Positions 10,801 through 21,929 of a DNA stretch of 64,000 bases are shown here, piece after piece. The first letter of the stretch is position 1. The number at the start of each line of letters is the position of its first letter. Origin of the DNA: Pseudomonas sp. PA27(2017) (GTDB lineage: Bacteria; Pseudomonadota; Gammaproteobacteria; Pseudomonadales; Pseudomonadaceae). The stretch lies in NCBI RefSeq assembly GCF_001945445.1, contig NZ_MSXW01000002.1, forward strand, positions 124,001 to 188,000. The letters are read 5' to 3'. The notes under the pieces are model-generated. The model was not told the origin of the DNA. It searched no databases and saw only the letters and a program-made list of their open reading frames with translations. The position numbers and the translations under genes were made by a program.

Positions 10801-13800
10801 GCAGATACCCTGGTTGCATACAGCAACCCTTGGGACCAAGGCAGCAACACCCTGGAAGGCGGCGCCGGCAATGACACGCTTTACGGCTCCTTCGGCGATG
10901 ATACCTACCTGTTCAATCTGGGTGACGGTAAAGACCTGCTGATCGAGCGACGCGCCAACGAGGCGTACAGCAATATTGCACCGAGTTTCGACACGCTGAG
11001 CTTTGGCCAGGGCATTCGCGCCACAGACCTGAGTTTTTACCGTCGTGGCCTGGATCTGATCATCGAGCATGCCAACGGTACTGACTCGATCACGGTGCAG
11101 AACTGGTTCCAAGAACCTACCGATCACTTCAAGCTGGAGCAATTCGTTTTCGCCGACGGCAGTAAGTTGAGCCAGGTGGATGTGGAGAGTCGAGTGGTCT
11201 GGCAGGGGACTTCCGAAGTCGACCGCTTCATCGGCTATCGCGACCTGAATGACCATATGAACTTAGGCGAGGGCGATGACCAGGCATGGGGTCGCGCTGG
11301 TGATGATGTTATTCATGGCCAGGGGGGCAACGACTATCTAGATGGCGAAGTAGGTAACGACACCCTCTACGGGGGGCTGGGCAACGACCAGTTGATGGGT
11401 GGCAGCGGTAATGACCTGCTGGTGGGGGGCGCCGGCGATGACAAGTATGTTTACTTCCCAAATGGCGGCGTAGACACCATCGACAATACCGGTGGCGGCA
11501 ATGATGGAGTGTTCTTCAGCGGGGGTATTGACGAAGCGCGCCTGACCTTCAAGCGTGATGGCAATGATCTACTGATTCTGGTGGATAAGGATGCCTCGCA
11601 ATCAGTGCGAGTATTAGGTCATTTCCTTGGCGGTGATAAGGCCATCAGCTATGTACAGCCTGATGGGGGCTTCATGATCAGTGCCACCCGCATAGGTCAG
11701 ATCATTGCTGCTGGTAGCGTCCCAGGAGCATTTGAAACCCTTGTAGAAGGAACTACTGCTGGGGAGCAGCTCGTTGGAGGACAGGGTAAAGACATGGTGC
11801 GTGGCCTGGCCGGAAACGACACATTGTTTGGCATGGGGGGCGATGACCAGCTTGAGGGGGGCGATGGCAATGATTACCTCTCCGGCGGTAATGGCTCGCA
11901 GGCAGGTTCAGGTAACGACACCTTGATCGGCGGCAATGGCAACGATGTGCTCGATGGTGAGGATGGCAACGACCGACTTGCCGGCGGCGCTGGTGATGAC
12001 CAGTACTACTACCGCGCTGGTGGCGGTGTGGATGTGATCGACAACAGTGGTGGCGGCTTTGACGGCGCGTTTTTCATCGGTATCGCGCGTACTCGGCTGA
12101 GCTTCCATCGCGAGGGTAACGATCTGCTAATTCTGGTGGATGGAGATCTCAAGCAGCAGGTCAAAGTAACCGACCACTTCTTGGGAGGGGACTACGCCAT
12201 TGATTACGTTCAGCCTGATGGTGGCAGTTATATCACCACTGCTCAGATAGCCAGTTTGCTGACCGCATTGCCTGGCACTGGCAGCCCAGGGACTGGTGAA
12301 AACCCGGGCGGTGGTGGTCAGCCCGGGGGGGGCACCAACCCAGGTGGCGAGCAACCTCCGGTCGCAGGGTTGGGTGGCAACGACGTCATCACTGGTACTG
12401 CTTCGAATGACGTCCTCATTGGCGGTGCTGGTAATGACACGTTGAACGGCGCCGCGGGTAATGATCTGTTGCTGGGAGGTATTGGAGACGATACCTATGT
12501 GTACACGGCCGGCCAGGATGTAATCGAGGAGTCTGGTGGCAACGATACGCTGCGTTTCGCTAACGGTATTACCTTCAACCAAGTCTCTTCTGGTCTGAGC
12601 AAATCTGGCAATGATCTGATCCTCAAGGTGAATGGCAGCGCTGCAAACCAGGTCACCCTCAAAGACTTTTTCCTCGGTGGTGACAATCTGGTTGAGACCT
12701 TCACCTTCGAAACCGGGGGGCAGATCACTTCCGCGCAGATCTTCAACGCGTTTGGTCTGGCTGTGCCGACGGCTCCTGCTTCGGCATTCGACACCACTGT
12801 TCAGGGGACGTCTGGTAATGATGCTGCGCTCAACGGCACCGCGCAGCGTGACCTGTTAAAAGGCTTCAATGGCAATGACCAACTTTTCGGCGGTGCTGGC
12901 AATGACCGCCTCGAAGGTGGCAATGGCAACGATACGCTCAACGGTGGGGCCGGTAATGACACGCTTATCGGTGGTCGTGGTGATGACACCTATGTATTTG
13001 CAGCAGGTGGTGGTCAGGACGTCATCGATAACGTCGGCGGTGGATTCGATACGCTGCGTTTCGATGGCATTACCTCAAGTCAAGTCTCCAGCGGGTTGAT
13101 GAAGAGTGGTAATGACTTGGTGCTCAAAGTCAGCGGAGGCAGTGATCAGGTCACAATCAAGAACTGGTTCCTGGGCGGTGATTACGTCGTCGATGTAATC
13201 AGCTTCGCCTCCGGTGGCCAGTTGACCGCGGCTCAAGTGTTTAGCGCTTTCAAGCTTACTAACCCGGATACCAAAGGTTCGCCTAACTATCAGGGACTGC
13301 CTGACGAGCGAAGCTTCGGGACCATTCTGGTTGGCCAAGCAGGGGATCAGAATATCCTAGGATCATCTGATGCAGACCTGATCGACGGCGGAGCGGGCAA
13401 TGACAAGCTACGCGGAGGTAAGGGTAATGACTACCTACTCGGCGGTGACGGTAGCGATACCTATTACTTCGCTGCTGGTGACGGGCAGGATGTGATCAAC
13501 AACCTGTCCAATACGCCGGCGGATAATGATGTGCTAAGTATCGAAGGTATTAGCCGGGAGAACCTCTGGCTGTCTCGCCAAGGTAATAACTTGGTTATTG
13601 ACGTACGCGGTTCAGCGGACAGTGTCACTGTTCAGGATTGGTATACCAATACGGCTCAACGTCTGGATGTCATCCAGGCTGGAAGCTCTTCGTTGTACGC
13701 CAATCAGGTCGATAACCTCGTCAACGCCATGGCTGCTTTCGGCGCACCTGCTGGAGGTGAGATCAATCTGACGCAAGCGCAGAGAGATCAGCTCAATGTT

Positions 13801-13824
13801 GCTATAGCTGCTAACTGGCAGTAA
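4897..13824 (+). CDS. Giant RTX protein with lysozyme-like N-terminus, type I secretion substrate
   Basis: This is a 2975-residue calcium-binding secreted protein. Residues about 20-270 resemble the lysozyme-like superfamily: a Glu in FLRELNG (E46), a Tyr-Asp followed by [11 protein letters not shown] (D61), later WAEIRYF and [12 protein letters not shown]. The usual catalytic Thr of T4-type lysozymes appears to be Ala67. A first small RTX block lies at about 350-445. Residues 545 to about 700 match the EF-hand-like module of FrpC-type proteins ([40 protein letters not shown]). From about 950 to 2900 some eleven modules alternate GGxGxDxLx nonapeptides with the haemolysin-related domain. A Gly-Pro linker sits near 2462-2488. 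The C-terminus (from [11 protein letters not shown]) carries the presumed secretion signal and nearly repeats the tail of the convergent RTX protein. No HlyC acyltransferase gene is nearby. The first about 1.6 kb is AT-rich compared with the rest. Confidence 0.93.
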   Translation: MAVNTSQSYVLSGHPVDAFNRDYGSYENYLLAFIKSSENQPVFLRELNGTVQGADLASHYDGSESIAIGYGTDLLVRGTAEINSYLAAAGLQPLSNNDASLLSEARSVRAFYKANNTDAQKHQNLDGVIAANALGVPANATLLAKYTAVMRNYANRLELRLGNIQDANEMLAHHLQIGVETRVSLASMPASKERAAILSVLYQIPNSPTLIGLANGTVQQSQDNTRAKIWAEIRYFTTSSSDYRARRVRESDAFGLFDNATTGGASSEEAFSTVDYLLRGIHINSAGQQNTLFNKVSGLPPELLRDLKSSIAPALSSLSSTYAGGAHLDAAYILREGQIDIDASELLSSGNNLIHGNSAGNLVRGDEKSDFIYGFGGADTIYGGSGDDVIRGGNDSDILYGEGDNDQIYGGAGADTIEGGDGHDFLDGGADADHLFGGTGYDVYIVDSKDTISDLDGLGNVVLNGKVLTGGTRKESDPENTYRGGGNTYVLSGTTLVINGGLTINNYDKNQSSLHIVLTDEEEEESPPPPPDGGPSTGGAETKTSPIIIDLDGDGVETLPIGEKFFDLDADGLSESTGWVSSDDGLLVHDRDGNGRISNGTELFGNHSLLSNGETAQNGFQALAEYDNNGDGVVDAQDASYASLQVWRDLNGNGISEEGELQSLADAGVVSISTGYKNSGHVDAHGHEHRQIATVMLNNGTASTAADVWFRVDSGKRINSGDIELTPDIYFLANSKGFGKVHDLHQAMALDPELKALLTQYTSATDAASRDALLDNLIYRWAGADGVDPYSRDPKKIYGHVMDARQLVTLENLVGRPYLGTWCWGERDPNPHGQAAPLLVAEYLEFKKFTAAQILAQTEYRSELSIIRSAFGSDAASIVVQWDKLHGILDTLQAEGKADRIAGIITVLTDLGTYSPAYRAQRDAAFQAIATLDLDLAPFFDFSAKIGTAGADNLYGVTAGTIFYGQGGNDRLYGSTGGDTYHFTRGQGDDVILDRGGLDQIVFGAGIRQADLVFTRNTTTVWINVNNADGTPSGSVRIDNFFDFNGTLDFGAIELIHFADGSSLSQQQIVTLLTQAAITQGDDLIFGAAQGDVIDALAGNDQVHGLAGNDQLSGGAGNDILMGDDGNDTLNGGIGNDTLIGGKGSDTYVFDAGHGIDVIENAGEASGKVDRVVFGQGIDSTAVTVKRSGTDLIVFTSATDSIRLTGYFVSEATNGTAVERFEFHDGTVWTIADIKAKALQATAGNDVVHGYEAGETLSGLAGNDQLFGNGGNDTLLGGDGNDTLRGGTGDDQLYGEEGYDTLFGEDGNDLLSGGDGDDYLDGGTGDDTLIGGAGNDRLIGGAGRDTLRGGDGSDYLYGDAGDDFLAGGKGDDLLNGGNGTNSYLFARGDGKDEIVDAYEGVVTIYVSGLPLEELVFRRNGTSLEVTFLSSPDDRISLRSFFRDEIPFSGIMLQYGDGVQSFIDAAQLHDLTLAGTAYADLIYGYSGDDAIDGLDGDDTIYAGAGNDIITGGLGSDVLYGGVGDDTLDGGSGDDLLAGGDGNDHYLLATGWGSDELSDTSGVDSVMFSDVAPGDLLLRRDGYDLVVRNSVTGDQLRIAGQFSDRAGQVPGSAIESFVFADSSTWDYATIKQKALEGTAQNDTIYGHADSDIFDAGAGNDLVFAGNGNDTVSGGDGDDTLNGELGDDVLHGNAGNDTLNGGDGDDRLEGGSGNDELRGGGGNDTYVFSAGWGRDVIIDSDGSDTVYFDVSPADLLLRRDLSDLRVVNTATGDELLIRGHVDYWSGMVGSTQIEQFVFSDGTVWDYEQIKLQALRSTDGDDVIYGFSGNDIINGGLGNDSLIGVGGSDVIHGNEGDDTLQGAEGNDQLFGDAGDDLINASSGNDLVYGGDGNDTLNGDEGDDQLFGEAGDDILTGNGVLDGGTGNDTIQGSGHLIGGEGNDSLTGSGLLEGGNGDDELQGQGFDTLLGGAGADTLVAYSNPWDQGSNTLEGGAGNDTLYGSFGDDTYLFNLGDGKDLLIERRANEAYSNIAPSFDTLSFGQGIRATDLSFYRRGLDLIIEHANGTDSITVQNWFQEPTDHFKLEQFVFADGSKLSQVDVESRVVWQGTSEVDRFIGYRDLNDHMNLGEGDDQAWGRAGDDVIHGQGGNDYLDGEVGNDTLYGGLGNDQLMGGSGNDLLVGGAGDDKYVYFPNGGVDTIDNTGGGNDGVFFSGGIDEARLTFKRDGNDLLILVDKDASQSVRVLGHFLGGDKAISYVQPDGGFMISATRIGQIIAAGSVPGAFETLVEGTTAGEQLVGGQGKDMVRGLAGNDTLFGMGGDDQLEGGDGNDYLSGGNGSQAGSGNDTLIGGNGNDVLDGEDGNDRLAGGAGDDQYYYRAGGGVDVIDNSGGGFDGAFFIGIARTRLSFHREGNDLLILVDGDLKQQVKVTDHFLGGDYAIDYVQPDGGSYITTAQIASLLTALPGTGSPGTGENPGGGGQPGGGTNPGGEQPPVAGLGGNDVITGTASNDVLIGGAGNDTLNGAAGNDLLLGGIGDDTYVYTAGQDVIEESGGNDTLRFANGITFNQVSSGLSKSGNDLILKVNGSAANQVTLKDFFLGGDNLVETFTFETGGQITSAQIFNAFGLAVPTAPASAFDTTVQGTSGNDAALNGTAQRDLLKGFNGNDQLFGGAGNDRLEGGNGNDTLNGGAGNDTLIGGRGDDTYVFAAGGGQDVIDNVGGGFDTLRFDGITSSQVSSGLMKSGNDLVLKVSGGSDQVTIKNWFLGGDYVVDVISFASGGQLTAAQVFSAFKLTNPDTKGSPNYQGLPDERSFGTILVGQAGDQNILGSSDADLIDGGAGNDKLRGGKGNDYLLGGDGSDTYYFAAGDGQDVINNLSNTPADNDVLSIEGISRENLWLSRQGNNLVIDVRGSADSVTVQDWYTNTAQRLDVIQAGSSSLYANQVDNLVNAMAAFGAPAGGEINLTQAQRDQLNVAIAANWQ

Positions 13825-13834
13825 AACCCAAAAG

Positions 13835-13868
13835 GGCCGTAGCTCCTGCTTTGGCAGGGGCTGCGGCC
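13835..13868. terminator. Bidirectional terminator between convergent RTX genes
   Basis: A 15-base stem (13835-13849 with 13854-13868, two G-U pairs) closes a four-base loop. It lies 10 bases after the stop of the rightward RTX gene and 92 bases beyond the stop of the leftward one. On the minus strand a T-rich stretch follows, so it can end both transcripts. Confidence 0.85.
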
Positions 13869-13959
13869 TTCGCTTTGGGATTCTACTGGTTCGCTGTTCA
13901 AAAACTTAAACGGCGTCTTGTGGTGGCTTGGCGAGTTGCTCGCCAAGCCATTCACTCGA

Positions 13960-16900
13960 TTACTGCCAGTTGGCAGCGATCACCAGATTCAGCTCATCTC
14001 GTTGGGCAGTGGTGAGATTACCCTCTGCCCCCGCTGGAACGCCGAAAGCGGCCATCGCATCCACCAGCCCTTGTACTTGGCTGTCCAGCAAGGTCTTGCC
14101 ATCGGCAGACTTGAACTGGTCGAGTTGATAGGCGCTGCCGCTGTACCAGTTCGAGATGGTTATCCGCTCCGTGCCATCGATTAGGCTGACATCCAGGTTG
14201 TTGCCACTTTGGCGGAACCAGAGCTGCTCTGCTGATATACCTTCGCCGAATGACAAGGTGTCTAAGCTGTCGGCAGTCGCTTCGGAGTTGTCGATTCTAT
14301 CCTGTCCGTCACCGCGGCCAAACAGGTAGGTGTCCGAACCGGCGCCACCTATAAGGGTATCGTTTCCAGCACCGCCCTGAAGTAGATCGTTACCGAAGCC
14401 ACCATGCAGCCAGTCATCTCCCGCGCCACCCAGCAAAGTGTCATTGCCGTCCATGCCGCGTAGCGTGTCGTTGCCTAGGCCGCCCGTCATCAGGTCGCTC
14501 AGTGGGAAGCCCGTCAGGACATCATTGTCATCGCCCCCAGTAAGAAATGATTGCTGGAGCTGTTTATAGGTCACGACACTTCCGTCTGCAAAGCGTATTT
14601 CCTCGATCACATGGGTGTCGAAGCGGAAGTAGCCGTACACGCTAATGCTGTCGGTCGAGCCTTTGAGCTGCAGGTTGAGATTGCCATCCGCGTGGCTGAA
14701 TAGGATGTCCTCGGCTGTAATGCCTTCGCCGAATGCGATGGCATCGGCACTGCCAGAGGCTACATCCACGTCGGCGATGGTGTCCTGGCCCCATCCACGG
14801 GCAAAGAGATAAACATCGTTACCGTAACCGCCCTGCAGGTTGTCGTTGCCAGGCCCTCCATCAAGGGTATCGTTGCCACCCAGCCCGCTCAGAGAGTCGT
14901 TGCCGAGGCCGCCGACAATCAGGTCATCAAAGTTGTATCCGCCCAGCCAATCGTTTCCATCACCCCCATGCATCGACTGGGTGCGTAACTGCTCAGCGTT
15001 CCAAACGGTGCCGTCGGCGAAACGGACTTCATCCACGATGTTCGTGGCGCTCCAGCCACTGACGAGCGCATTTGTGATGGTGATTCGGTCATCGCTGCCC
15101 TTGAGCGTCAGCTGTAGGTCTGACCCAGACTTTCGGACGACGATGTCGCTGGGAGATATCCCCATGCCAAACTCGATGGTGTCGCGTTTACCGGCGCTGG
15201 AGTCGAAGTTGTTCAGCGTGTCCTGACCCCAGCCTCGCTCGAACACATAAGTGTCGTTGCCTGCTCCGCCGCTGAGTGTATCGTTGCCGGCGCCACCGAT
15301 TAGGCGATCAGCACCCGCGCCGCCGCTGAGCCTGTTCGCCGCCTCGTTGCCGATTAGCAGATTATCCAGCGCATTGCCTGTGCCATTGATGGCCGTGGTA
15401 CCGGTGAGCAGTAGGTTTTCGATATTTGCACCGAGGGTCAGACTTACGCTGGACTCGATAGTGTCGATGCCCGCATCCGCGCTCTCGATCACTGCATCTT
15501 CCAGGGAGTCGACCTGGTAGATGTCATCCCCGGCTCCGCCTTCCATGCTGTCATTGCCCAAGCCACCGATCAGGCGGTCGTTTCCAGCACCGCCGAACAG
15601 CCTGTCATCACCTGCACCGCCGTCGAGGGTGTCATCGCCGTCCAAGCCATGCAGTTCATCGTTACCCTCATCACCGGAAAGGCTGTCGTTAGTAGAGAAG
15701 CCCAGCAGGGTATCGTTGCCGGAAGAACTCCGCAGCGTGCTGTTGCGGATGTAGTCGCCTGTCCAAACGATGCCATTGGCGAAGCGGACCTCCTCAATCG
15801 AGGCCGGGCCCTTGCCATCACCTTCGAAGAAGCCGACGACAGTGATTGTGTCCTGAGTGTTATTGCGGCTGAATACCAGGTCGCCTCCGATACGGCGGAA
15901 GCTGATGTGCTCGGGATTGAAGGCCGCGAAGTCGATGACGTCGTGCTTGCCCACACCATCGTCCTGGTTGTGGATGACATCCTGCCCCCAGTCGTTGTCG
16001 AACACGTAGGTATCGTTACCCGTACCGCCTACCAAGGTGTCGTTGCCAAACCCGCCGTTAAGGCGGTCATCACCGGCTTCACCGCACAACAGGTTGTTGC
16101 CGTCTCCACCGCGGATATCATTGTTCAGCGCATTGCCGATGCCTTCTACCGCTGGCCCGATGAGGGTCAGGTTTTCGATGTTGTCGCCCAAGGTCCAGGA
16201 GGCGTGTGATTCGATCGTGTCGATGCCGCCATCCACAGCCTCGATCACAACGTCATCTGCATCCACCCAATAGCGGTCATCGCCGGCGCCACCAATCAGC
16301 GTATCGGCGCCGGTGTCGCCACTTAGCAGGTCATCGCCATCTCCACCGTCCAGCAGGTCGTTCCCCGCACCACCGTAAAGCGTGTCGTTGCCTGCCAGGC
16401 CGTACAGGCTATCGTTACCGGCGTAGCCGTTGAGCAGGTCTGCACTGGCGAATCCAATCAGGTTGTCGTTACCGGCATCGCCTTGGAGCACTCGCGATCG
16501 GAGCTGCTCTGGCAGCCATTGAGTGCCGTCGACGAAGCGGATCTGCTCCAACGTGCCAAGGCCCTCGGCTGTGAAGTAACCCACGACACGGATGCTGTCG
16601 GTGCTGCCCAGCAACTTAAGCAGCAGGTCTTCGCCTTCGTGGCTGACCATGATTTCGCCAGGCGTGATCCCTGCTGCAAACTCGATGACATCCAGTGCCC
16701 CCTCCGAGTCGTCGATCACGTCCTGGCCCCAGCCCCGGGCGAAGACATAGAGATCATTACCCGAGCCACCTTGCAGCTGGTCGTTGCCCGCACCGCCCAC
16801 CAAGCGATCATCGCCAATACCGCTGGCGATTAGATCGTTACCGCTGCCACCGTCGAGCGTATCGTTGCCACTGCCACCGATGATGCTGTCATTGCCGGCG

Positions 16901-19900
16901 CCGCCGCTGATCACGTCGGCGCTGGCATAGCCAGTGAGCGTATCGTTTCCGCTGGTGCCCTGTAGGACCATCCCCTTGATGGTCGAGATGCTCCAGCGTG
17001 TACCGTTGGCAAAGCGAATCTCGTCCACCGCGAAGGAGGTGGCGCCATCGTTCTGGAAGTAATTGATAACCGTGATGCGATCTGCGCTGCCATTGAGGCT
17101 TAGCACCAGGTTGCTTCCACTTCGTGAGGCGCGGATGTCGCCTGGTTGGATGTCCGCAGCGAACTCAATGGTATCGAAGCCATTAGAGGTGGACTCGTAG
17201 TTCTGCACCGTATCTGCGCCCCAGCCCCGGGCGAAGCGATAAACATCATTGCCAATGCCGCCTTCAAGCGTGTCATTGCCACCTTCGCCGCTCAGCGTGT
17301 CATTGCCGGCATTGCCAACAAGGTAGTTGGCCCCCTGATTGCCAGTGATCAGGTTGTTCGCGGAATTGCCAATGCCGGTCAGGTTGCCATTGCCAGTCAG
17401 GCGCAGGTTCTCAATATTGGCGTTGAGCGCACTGGTAATGCTGATGCTGGACTCGATGGTGTCGATACCCTCGTTTGGATTTTCTAGGACTACATCACCA
17501 AGCGAATCGATCACATAGGTGTCGTTACCAAGGCCGCCGCGCATGGTGTCGTTGCCGGTCCCGCCGTTCAAAAGGTCGTTGCCGTCACCGCCGTATAACA
17601 GGTCGTTACCTTCCGCACCGTTGAGGGTGTCGTTTCCCGTCCCGCCATCCATCGTATCGGCGGTGTTGAAGCCGTTGAGCAGATCGTCTCCGTTCTCCCC
17701 TCGCAGTGTCAGGGCGCGCACTTGGCCGAAGCTCCAGAGCTGGCCATTGGCGAAGCGGATCTCTTCGATGGCGTTGCTACCCGTACCGTTGTTGAGGAAA
17801 TAGCCGACCACGCGGACAGAGTCCGTCGAATTCTTGAGTTTGAGAATCAGGTCTCCGCTCTGATGCAGCGCCTGGATATCGCTCGGCAGGATGCCGGTAG
17901 CGAACCGGATGACGTCCAGCCCATTGCCATTATCGGCGATGATGTCTTGCCCCCAGCCTCGGCTGAAGAAGTAGGTGTCGTTGCCGATGCCTCCGCTGAG
18001 CTGGTCGTTACCGGCGCCACCGTCGAGATAGTCATTGCCTGCGCCGCCTTCGAGCTTGTTGTTGCCCGCATTGCCAGTGACCTCATTGTTCAGCTCGTTA
18101 CCAAAACCGTCGATATTCTCGGTACCGGTAAGAACGAGATTTTCAAGGGCATAGCCCAGGCCGAAGCTGATGCTGCTGCGTACTGTGTCCAGCCCGCCGT
18201 CGGGGGCTTCGTAAATCGAGTATTTGTTTTGGTCGATGACGTAGGTGTCATTGCCCATCCCGCCAATCAGCCGATTGAATCCGTCTCCCCCATCGAGCCA
18301 GTCGTCACCATCACCGCCGAGCAATTCGTCGTCGCCTGAGCCACCATAAAGGCTGTCGTTGCCCGCGCCGCCCTCCAGCGTGTCGTTGCCGTCCAGACCA
18401 TAGAGGCGGTCGTTACCGGCTTCGCCCTTGAGGCGGTTATTGCCGGCATTACCAGTGATTTCGTTGTCCAACTCGTTGCCGTTGCCATCGATATGGGCAC
18501 TGCCGGTCAGGACAAGATTTTCGAGGGCGTAACCAAGCACGTGGGTCGTGCTGCTGCGTACTGTATCGATACCGCCGTTATTGTTTTCGATAATGGAGCT
18601 GTAGCCTTGGCCAATGACATAAGTGTCGTTGCCCATACCACCGATTAGCTGGTCATAGCCTTCGCCGCCATCGAGCCAGTCGTCGCCGTCGCCGCCGTTG
18701 AGGGTATCGTTGCCTGCGCCGCCATAGAGGGTGTCGTTACCCATGCCTCCTTGCAGGACGTCGTTACCGTCCATACCGTTGATGAGGTCGTTGCCCTCTT
18801 TACCATCGAGGTAGTTGTTGCCGGCATTGCCGGTTAATTCGTTATTCAGGTCATTGCCGAAACCGTCGCTATTCGCGCTGCCGGTCAGGATAAGGTTTTC
18901 GAGGGCGTAGTTAAGCCAGTGGTGCGTGCTGCTGCGTACCGTATCGATACCGCCGTCAGCGTCTTCCTGAATGAAACTGCTGGGTTGATCGACTACGTAG
19001 GTGTCATTGCCCATACCGCCGATGAGCTGGTTGTGGCCTTCGCCGCCATCGAGCCAGTCATCACCATCACCACCGATGAGCGTATCGTCGCCCGCACCAC
19101 CGTACAGCGTGTCATTACCCGCGCCGCCTTCCAGGCGGTCGTTGCCGCCCAGGCCAGACAGCTGATCGTCGCCCAAGCCTCCGAACAGATAGTCTGGTGC
19201 CTCGGTTCCTGTCAGGTTGTCGTTGTAAGGTGTACCAGCGCTCAGCAAATTGATAACGTGGGTACGGTTCCAGCTCTGGTCGGAGAAACGAATCTCTTCG
19301 ATGGCACTTTGGCCGTCAGCACTTGTGCTGAAATAGTTGCTGATAGTGACTCTGTCACTTGTGTCTCGTCGGAGCAAAATCAGGTCATTGCCAACTCGCT
19401 GGAGCTGCATGTTGATCGACGGCACATTGAATATCTCGACCACATCGAAGCCACTGCTGGCCTGTTCGTCGATGAGTACTTGGCCCCAGTCACCTACGAG
19501 GCGATAGGTGTCATTGCCCTGGCCGCCCACCAGGGTGTCGAAGCCAAGAACGCTGACCAATGTGTCGTTTCCGTCGCCGCCTAGCAGTAGGTCATCGCCG
19601 CTCCCACCGTTGAGTAGATCATCGCCAGCACCACCTTCTAAGGTGTCTGCTGTGGCACCACCGAACAATGTATCCGCTTCAGCGGTACCGACCATAAGCG
19701 TCCCCTGAGGGGCGCTCTCTACTCTCATCCTTACTTCGTGAGGTGGCCAATGGAGGCCATTGGCGAAGACGATCTCCGTGATTTCCGGCAGGCCCGCGGT
19801 GGAGAAGTAGTTGCGCACAATGACTTGGTCATTCGAGTTGGTCAGACTTAGCACCAGGTCATCGCCGATACGTCGGCAATTGACATCGTCCGGCATGATG

Positions 19901-20154
19901 CCCGCGTCGAATTCGAGACGATTGACGAAGCCGTCACCCTCCGCGTCGTCGATCACGTCACGCCCGCCACCGCGACTGAAGCGATAAGTATCCGCGCCCT
20001 GGCCGCCCCGCAGTGTGTCGTTGCCCAAGCCGCCGGCCAGCGTGTCAGAACCGGCGCCGCCAATCAGAAGGTCATCACCTCCCAGGCCGGAAATCTGGTC
20101 TGCTACATCGATGCCGATCAGGGTGTCGTTGCCGTTCGTGCCTTGAATATCCAT
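13960..20154 (-). CDS. Giant RTX repeat protein, type I secretion substrate
   Basis: This 2064-residue protein consists of RTX material from its first residues ([10 protein letters not shown]) to the end. GGxGxDxLx nonapeptide blocks alternate with haemolysin-related domains (FANG or FADG followed by W) and with a second module type ([10 protein letters not shown] and [10 protein letters not shown]) of the kind found in secreted epimerases and surface proteins. No enzymatic head is visible, so an adhesive, structural or matrix role is more likely than catalysis; it should need calcium to fold outside the cell. The C-terminus ([14 protein letters not shown] to AANWQ) nearly repeats that of the convergent lysozyme-like RTX protein, arguing for export by the same system. 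The start is ATG 20154, with AAGGAG ending six bases upstream at 20161; an upstream GTG at 20160 has no room for a ribosome site. Confidence 0.93.
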   Translation of the reverse strand: MDIQGTNGNDTLIGIDVADQISGLGGDDLLIGGAGSDTLAGGLGNDTLRGGQGADTYRFSRGGGRDVIDDAEGDGFVNRLEFDAGIMPDDVNCRRIGDDLVLSLTNSNDQVIVRNYFSTAGLPEITEIVFANGLHWPPHEVRMRVESAPQGTLMVGTAEADTLFGGATADTLEGGAGDDLLNGGSGDDLLLGGDGNDTLVSVLGFDTLVGGQGNDTYRLVGDWGQVLIDEQASSGFDVVEIFNVPSINMQLQRVGNDLILLRRDTSDRVTISNYFSTSADGQSAIEEIRFSDQSWNRTHVINLLSAGTPYNDNLTGTEAPDYLFGGLGDDQLSGLGGNDRLEGGAGNDTLYGGAGDDTLIGGDGDDWLDGGEGHNQLIGGMGNDTYVVDQPSSFIQEDADGGIDTVRSSTHHWLNYALENLILTGSANSDGFGNDLNNELTGNAGNNYLDGKEGNDLINGMDGNDVLQGGMGNDTLYGGAGNDTLNGGDGDDWLDGGEGYDQLIGGMGNDTYVIGQGYSSIIENNNGGIDTVRSSTTHVLGYALENLVLTGSAHIDGNGNELDNEITGNAGNNRLKGEAGNDRLYGLDGNDTLEGGAGNDSLYGGSGDDELLGGDGDDWLDGGDGFNRLIGGMGNDTYVIDQNKYSIYEAPDGGLDTVRSSISFGLGYALENLVLTGTENIDGFGNELNNEVTGNAGNNKLEGGAGNDYLDGGAGNDQLSGGIGNDTYFFSRGWGQDIIADNGNGLDVIRFATGILPSDIQALHQSGDLILKLKNSTDSVRVVGYFLNNGTGSNAIEEIRFANGQLWSFGQVRALTLRGENGDDLLNGFNTADTMDGGTGNDTLNGAEGNDLLYGGDGNDLLNGGTGNDTMRGGLGNDTYVIDSLGDVVLENPNEGIDTIESSISITSALNANIENLRLTGNGNLTGIGNSANNLITGNQGANYLVGNAGNDTLSGEGGNDTLEGGIGNDVYRFARGWGADTVQNYESTSNGFDTIEFAADIQPGDIRASRSGSNLVLSLNGSADRITVINYFQNDGATSFAVDEIRFANGTRWSISTIKGMVLQGTSGNDTLTGYASADVISGGAGNDSIIGGSGNDTLDGGSGNDLIASGIGDDRLVGGAGNDQLQGGSGNDLYVFARGWGQDVIDDSEGALDVIEFAAGITPGEIMVSHEGEDLLLKLLGSTDSIRVVGYFTAEGLGTLEQIRFVDGTQWLPEQLRSRVLQGDAGNDNLIGFASADLLNGYAGNDSLYGLAGNDTLYGGAGNDLLDGGDGDDLLSGDTGADTLIGGAGDDRYWVDADDVVIEAVDGGIDTIESHASWTLGDNIENLTLIGPAVEGIGNALNNDIRGGDGNNLLCGEAGDDRLNGGFGNDTLVGGTGNDTYVFDNDWGQDVIHNQDDGVGKHDVIDFAAFNPEHISFRRIGGDLVFSRNNTQDTITVVGFFEGDGKGPASIEEVRFANGIVWTGDYIRNSTLRSSSGNDTLLGFSTNDSLSGDEGNDELHGLDGDDTLDGGAGDDRLFGGAGNDRLIGGLGNDSMEGGAGDDIYQVDSLEDAVIESADAGIDTIESSVSLTLGANIENLLLTGTTAINGTGNALDNLLIGNEAANRLSGGAGADRLIGGAGNDTLSGGAGNDTYVFERGWGQDTLNNFDSSAGKRDTIEFGMGISPSDIVVRKSGSDLQLTLKGSDDRITITNALVSGWSATNIVDEVRFADGTVWNAEQLRTQSMHGGDGNDWLGGYNFDDLIVGGLGNDSLSGLGGNDTLDGGPGNDNLQGGYGNDVYLFARGWGQDTIADVDVASGSADAIAFGEGITAEDILFSHADGNLNLQLKGSTDSISVYGYFRFDTHVIEEIRFADGSVVTYKQLQQSFLTGGDDNDVLTGFPLSDLMTGGLGNDTLRGMDGNDTLLGGAGDDWLHGGFGNDLLQGGAGNDTLIGGAGSDTYLFGRGDGQDRIDNSEATADSLDTLSFGEGISAEQLWFRQSGNNLDVSLIDGTERITISNWYSGSAYQLDQFKSADGKTLLDSQVQGLVDAMAAFGVPAGAEGNLTTAQRDELNLVIAANWQ
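18247..19002 (-). repeat. Two full tandem copies of a 126-codon module inside the RTX gene
   Basis: Each unit is exactly 378 bases and runs from T-Y-V through DTVRSS, ALENL and GNAGNN to the motif IGGMGND. The copies are 18625-19002 and 18247-18624. A third, partial copy continues to about 17970, and a related half-unit precedes the array up to about 19150. Such arrays can expand or shrink by recombination, so length may differ between strains. Confidence 0.75.
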
Positions 20155-20186
20155 AGCCACTCCTTAGATGGATCACCACAATCGAA

Positions 20187-20232
20187 CACGCCCACGGTCT
20201 CGGCGGAGATGTCAGCCAAGACCGTGGGCGTG
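20187..20232. terminator. Perfect 14-base inverted repeat upstream of the RTX gene
   Basis: The arms 20187-20200 and 20219-20232 are fully complementary, with an 18-base loop. It lies just after the glycosyltransferase stop (minus strand) and 33 bases before the RTX start. It could end or weaken glycosyltransferase transcription. The T-run, however, lies on the plus-strand side (20233-20237), so a clean terminator in the minus direction is not certain. Confidence 0.6.
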
Positions 20233-20262
20233 GTTTTAAAAGGCTTAACGCCTCCAATGCAT

Positions 20263-21480
20263 TCAGGCAGGTATCGCTGCCAGGTCGATGCCGAGCACCT
20301 TCAGGTATCCAGCGACCCCGTTGTCCGTCGAGTAATTCTGGGCGGTGATCGCTGCCAGCCGTCTGAGGGGCTGAAAGCGATCAGGCTGTGTTAGGGCCAG
20401 CAGAGCCTTTTCGGCGATTTGTCCACTGTCGAAGAAGTCCACCAGCACGCCGTTATGTCCGTCCTCGATCACCTCACGCACTGGCGCGGTGTCTGAGCCG
20501 ATGATCAGGCAGCCGCTGGCCATCGCTTCCAGCAGTGACCAGGACAGCACGAAGGGGTAGGTGAGGTAGATATGGGCGGCAGAGACCTGCAGTACTCGCT
20601 TGTAGGTGGGGTAGGGCAGCTTGCCGAGAAAATGTACGCGCGACCTGTCGAAAGAATTCTCTGCCAGTAGTTTGCTGCGCCAGTTGGCTGAGTCCTTAGG
20701 CCGACTGCCGTAACTGACGTCGTCGCCGCCGACCACTACGACCTGGCAGCTTGGATGTGCCTCGAGGATGTGCGGCAAGGCGCGCATGAAACTGTGGAAG
20801 CCTCTATAGGGCTCAAGGTTGCGCGCGACGTACGTCAAGATTGGTTGCCCGGCCTTCAGCACCCGCCCCGTTGGCAGCTCCAGCGTAGCCTCAGGATCGT
20901 ACCCAAGGCCGGCTAGGTCGATCCCTTCGTGGATAACCTGAATGCCATCTCGGTACGCCGCTGGATGCAGACTTCTTTGCCAGTGTGTCGGCGTGATGGC
21001 TTGGTCGCAGTTTTCCAGGTTGAGCAAGTGCAGTGCGTTGCGGCTGCGTATGCTTGCGGCACCGTTAGTGTCGAATGGGAACTCAGGGTCGAACCCGGCA
21101 TCTGCGCCTTGGGCCTGGTAGTAGTACTCGCAGAAATGAATCAAACGCGCCGATGGGAATGCCTCTTTGACGAACAGGCTTTCCCCCCACCCAGGATGCG
21201 CGATCACCACGTCTGGGCGATAACCTTTGCCCTTTAGATCCAGTAGCAGGCGCAGCACCTGCTGGCCATGCAACACACCATCTTCAAAGCTGCGCACGTA
21301 GGGGTGCGTCTGTGGACTTGCCTTGCGATGAGGCTTGTAGCGCAGCAGCTTCACACCCTGCAGCCCAGGCGCCTGCTCCCGACCGATGGCCAGAATTTCG
21401 ACGTCTTTCCGGCGCGCCAAGCTGGAGGCGATATGTCGGAATTGCCCAGGGAAATTTTGGTGTATGAAAAGCACTCGCAT
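20263..21480 (-). CDS. Glycosyltransferase, GT-B fold, group 1 / family 4 type
   Basis: A 405-residue cytoplasmic enzyme expected to move a sugar from a nucleotide donor to an acceptor. The N-terminus MRVLFIHQNFPGQFRHIA is the usual first strand and glycine-rich loop of the GT-B fold. The second domain holds YVARNLEPYRGF and CQVVVVGGDD. The C-terminal donor site carries the conserved pattern SLLEAMASGCLIIGSDTAPV, with the glutamate typical of family 4. AAGGAG nine bases before ATG 21480 selects this start over the longer frame. It reads in the same direction as the repeat-only RTX gene, 109 bases away. A role in decorating that protein or a surface polysaccharide is possible but unproven. Confidence 0.88.
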   Translation of the reverse strand: MRVLFIHQNFPGQFRHIASSLARRKDVEILAIGREQAPGLQGVKLLRYKPHRKASPQTHPYVRSFEDGVLHGQQVLRLLLDLKGKGYRPDVVIAHPGWGESLFVKEAFPSARLIHFCEYYYQAQGADAGFDPEFPFDTNGAASIRSRNALHLLNLENCDQAITPTHWQRSLHPAAYRDGIQVIHEGIDLAGLGYDPEATLELPTGRVLKAGQPILTYVARNLEPYRGFHSFMRALPHILEAHPSCQVVVVGGDDVSYGSRPKDSANWRSKLLAENSFDRSRVHFLGKLPYPTYKRVLQVSAAHIYLTYPFVLSWSLLEAMASGCLIIGSDTAPVREVIEDGHNGVLVDFFDSGQIAEKALLALTQPDRFQPLRRLAAITAQNYSTDNGVAGYLKVLGIDLAAIPA

Positions 21481-21929
21481 CCTGCTGCACTCCTTCGCAG
21501 TATTGCATTTCCGTATGATCAAGCTGGACTTTCAGGGTGGCATTGCGCCAGTGGCCAAGCATGGACTCAGTGCGAGATAGAGGGAAGAGGCGGCTGTGAT
21601 GGATCTCACTATTTGATGACGGATAGCGATAATCGCCGGTGATGACGAAGCGGCAGAATCATGTGGAGGCCGCGTCTCCAAATTGCTTTGAAGCAATTGC
21701 TAGAGTCGAAAATTGTTGCCCAAGCGACAGCACATTACAGCCAGCCGTCAGCCGGGCTGGAACGGATGGGGCGTTTGCGGCAAAATCGTTAGCCTTGCAA
21801 CTAATGGGTTTCGTTTCTATCCGAAATGGGCCCGCAACAAGGTTCGCGCCACAAGGGCGAATGACGTTTCCCTCTATCCATCGGGACTCCCTCTCTCAAC
21901 TCCGTTTTAGTGATGTGGTATTTCCTTAG
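21481..21929. other. Intergenic region between glycosyltransferase and brnQ
   Basis: These 449 bases separate divergent genes and must hold both promoters. I see no convincing coding frame, RNA gene or strong hairpin. It marks the border between the RTX locus and core genes. Confidence 0.5.

Noticed and set aside
4897..13824. Repeats in the RTX genes as a CRISPR-like or satellite array
   Set aside because: They are in-frame calcium-binding nonapeptide codons, not constant repeats with variable spacers.
21639..21929. A 96-codon frame upstream of brnQ
   Set aside because: It has no ribosome site, no protein-like pattern, and sits in the divergent promoter region.
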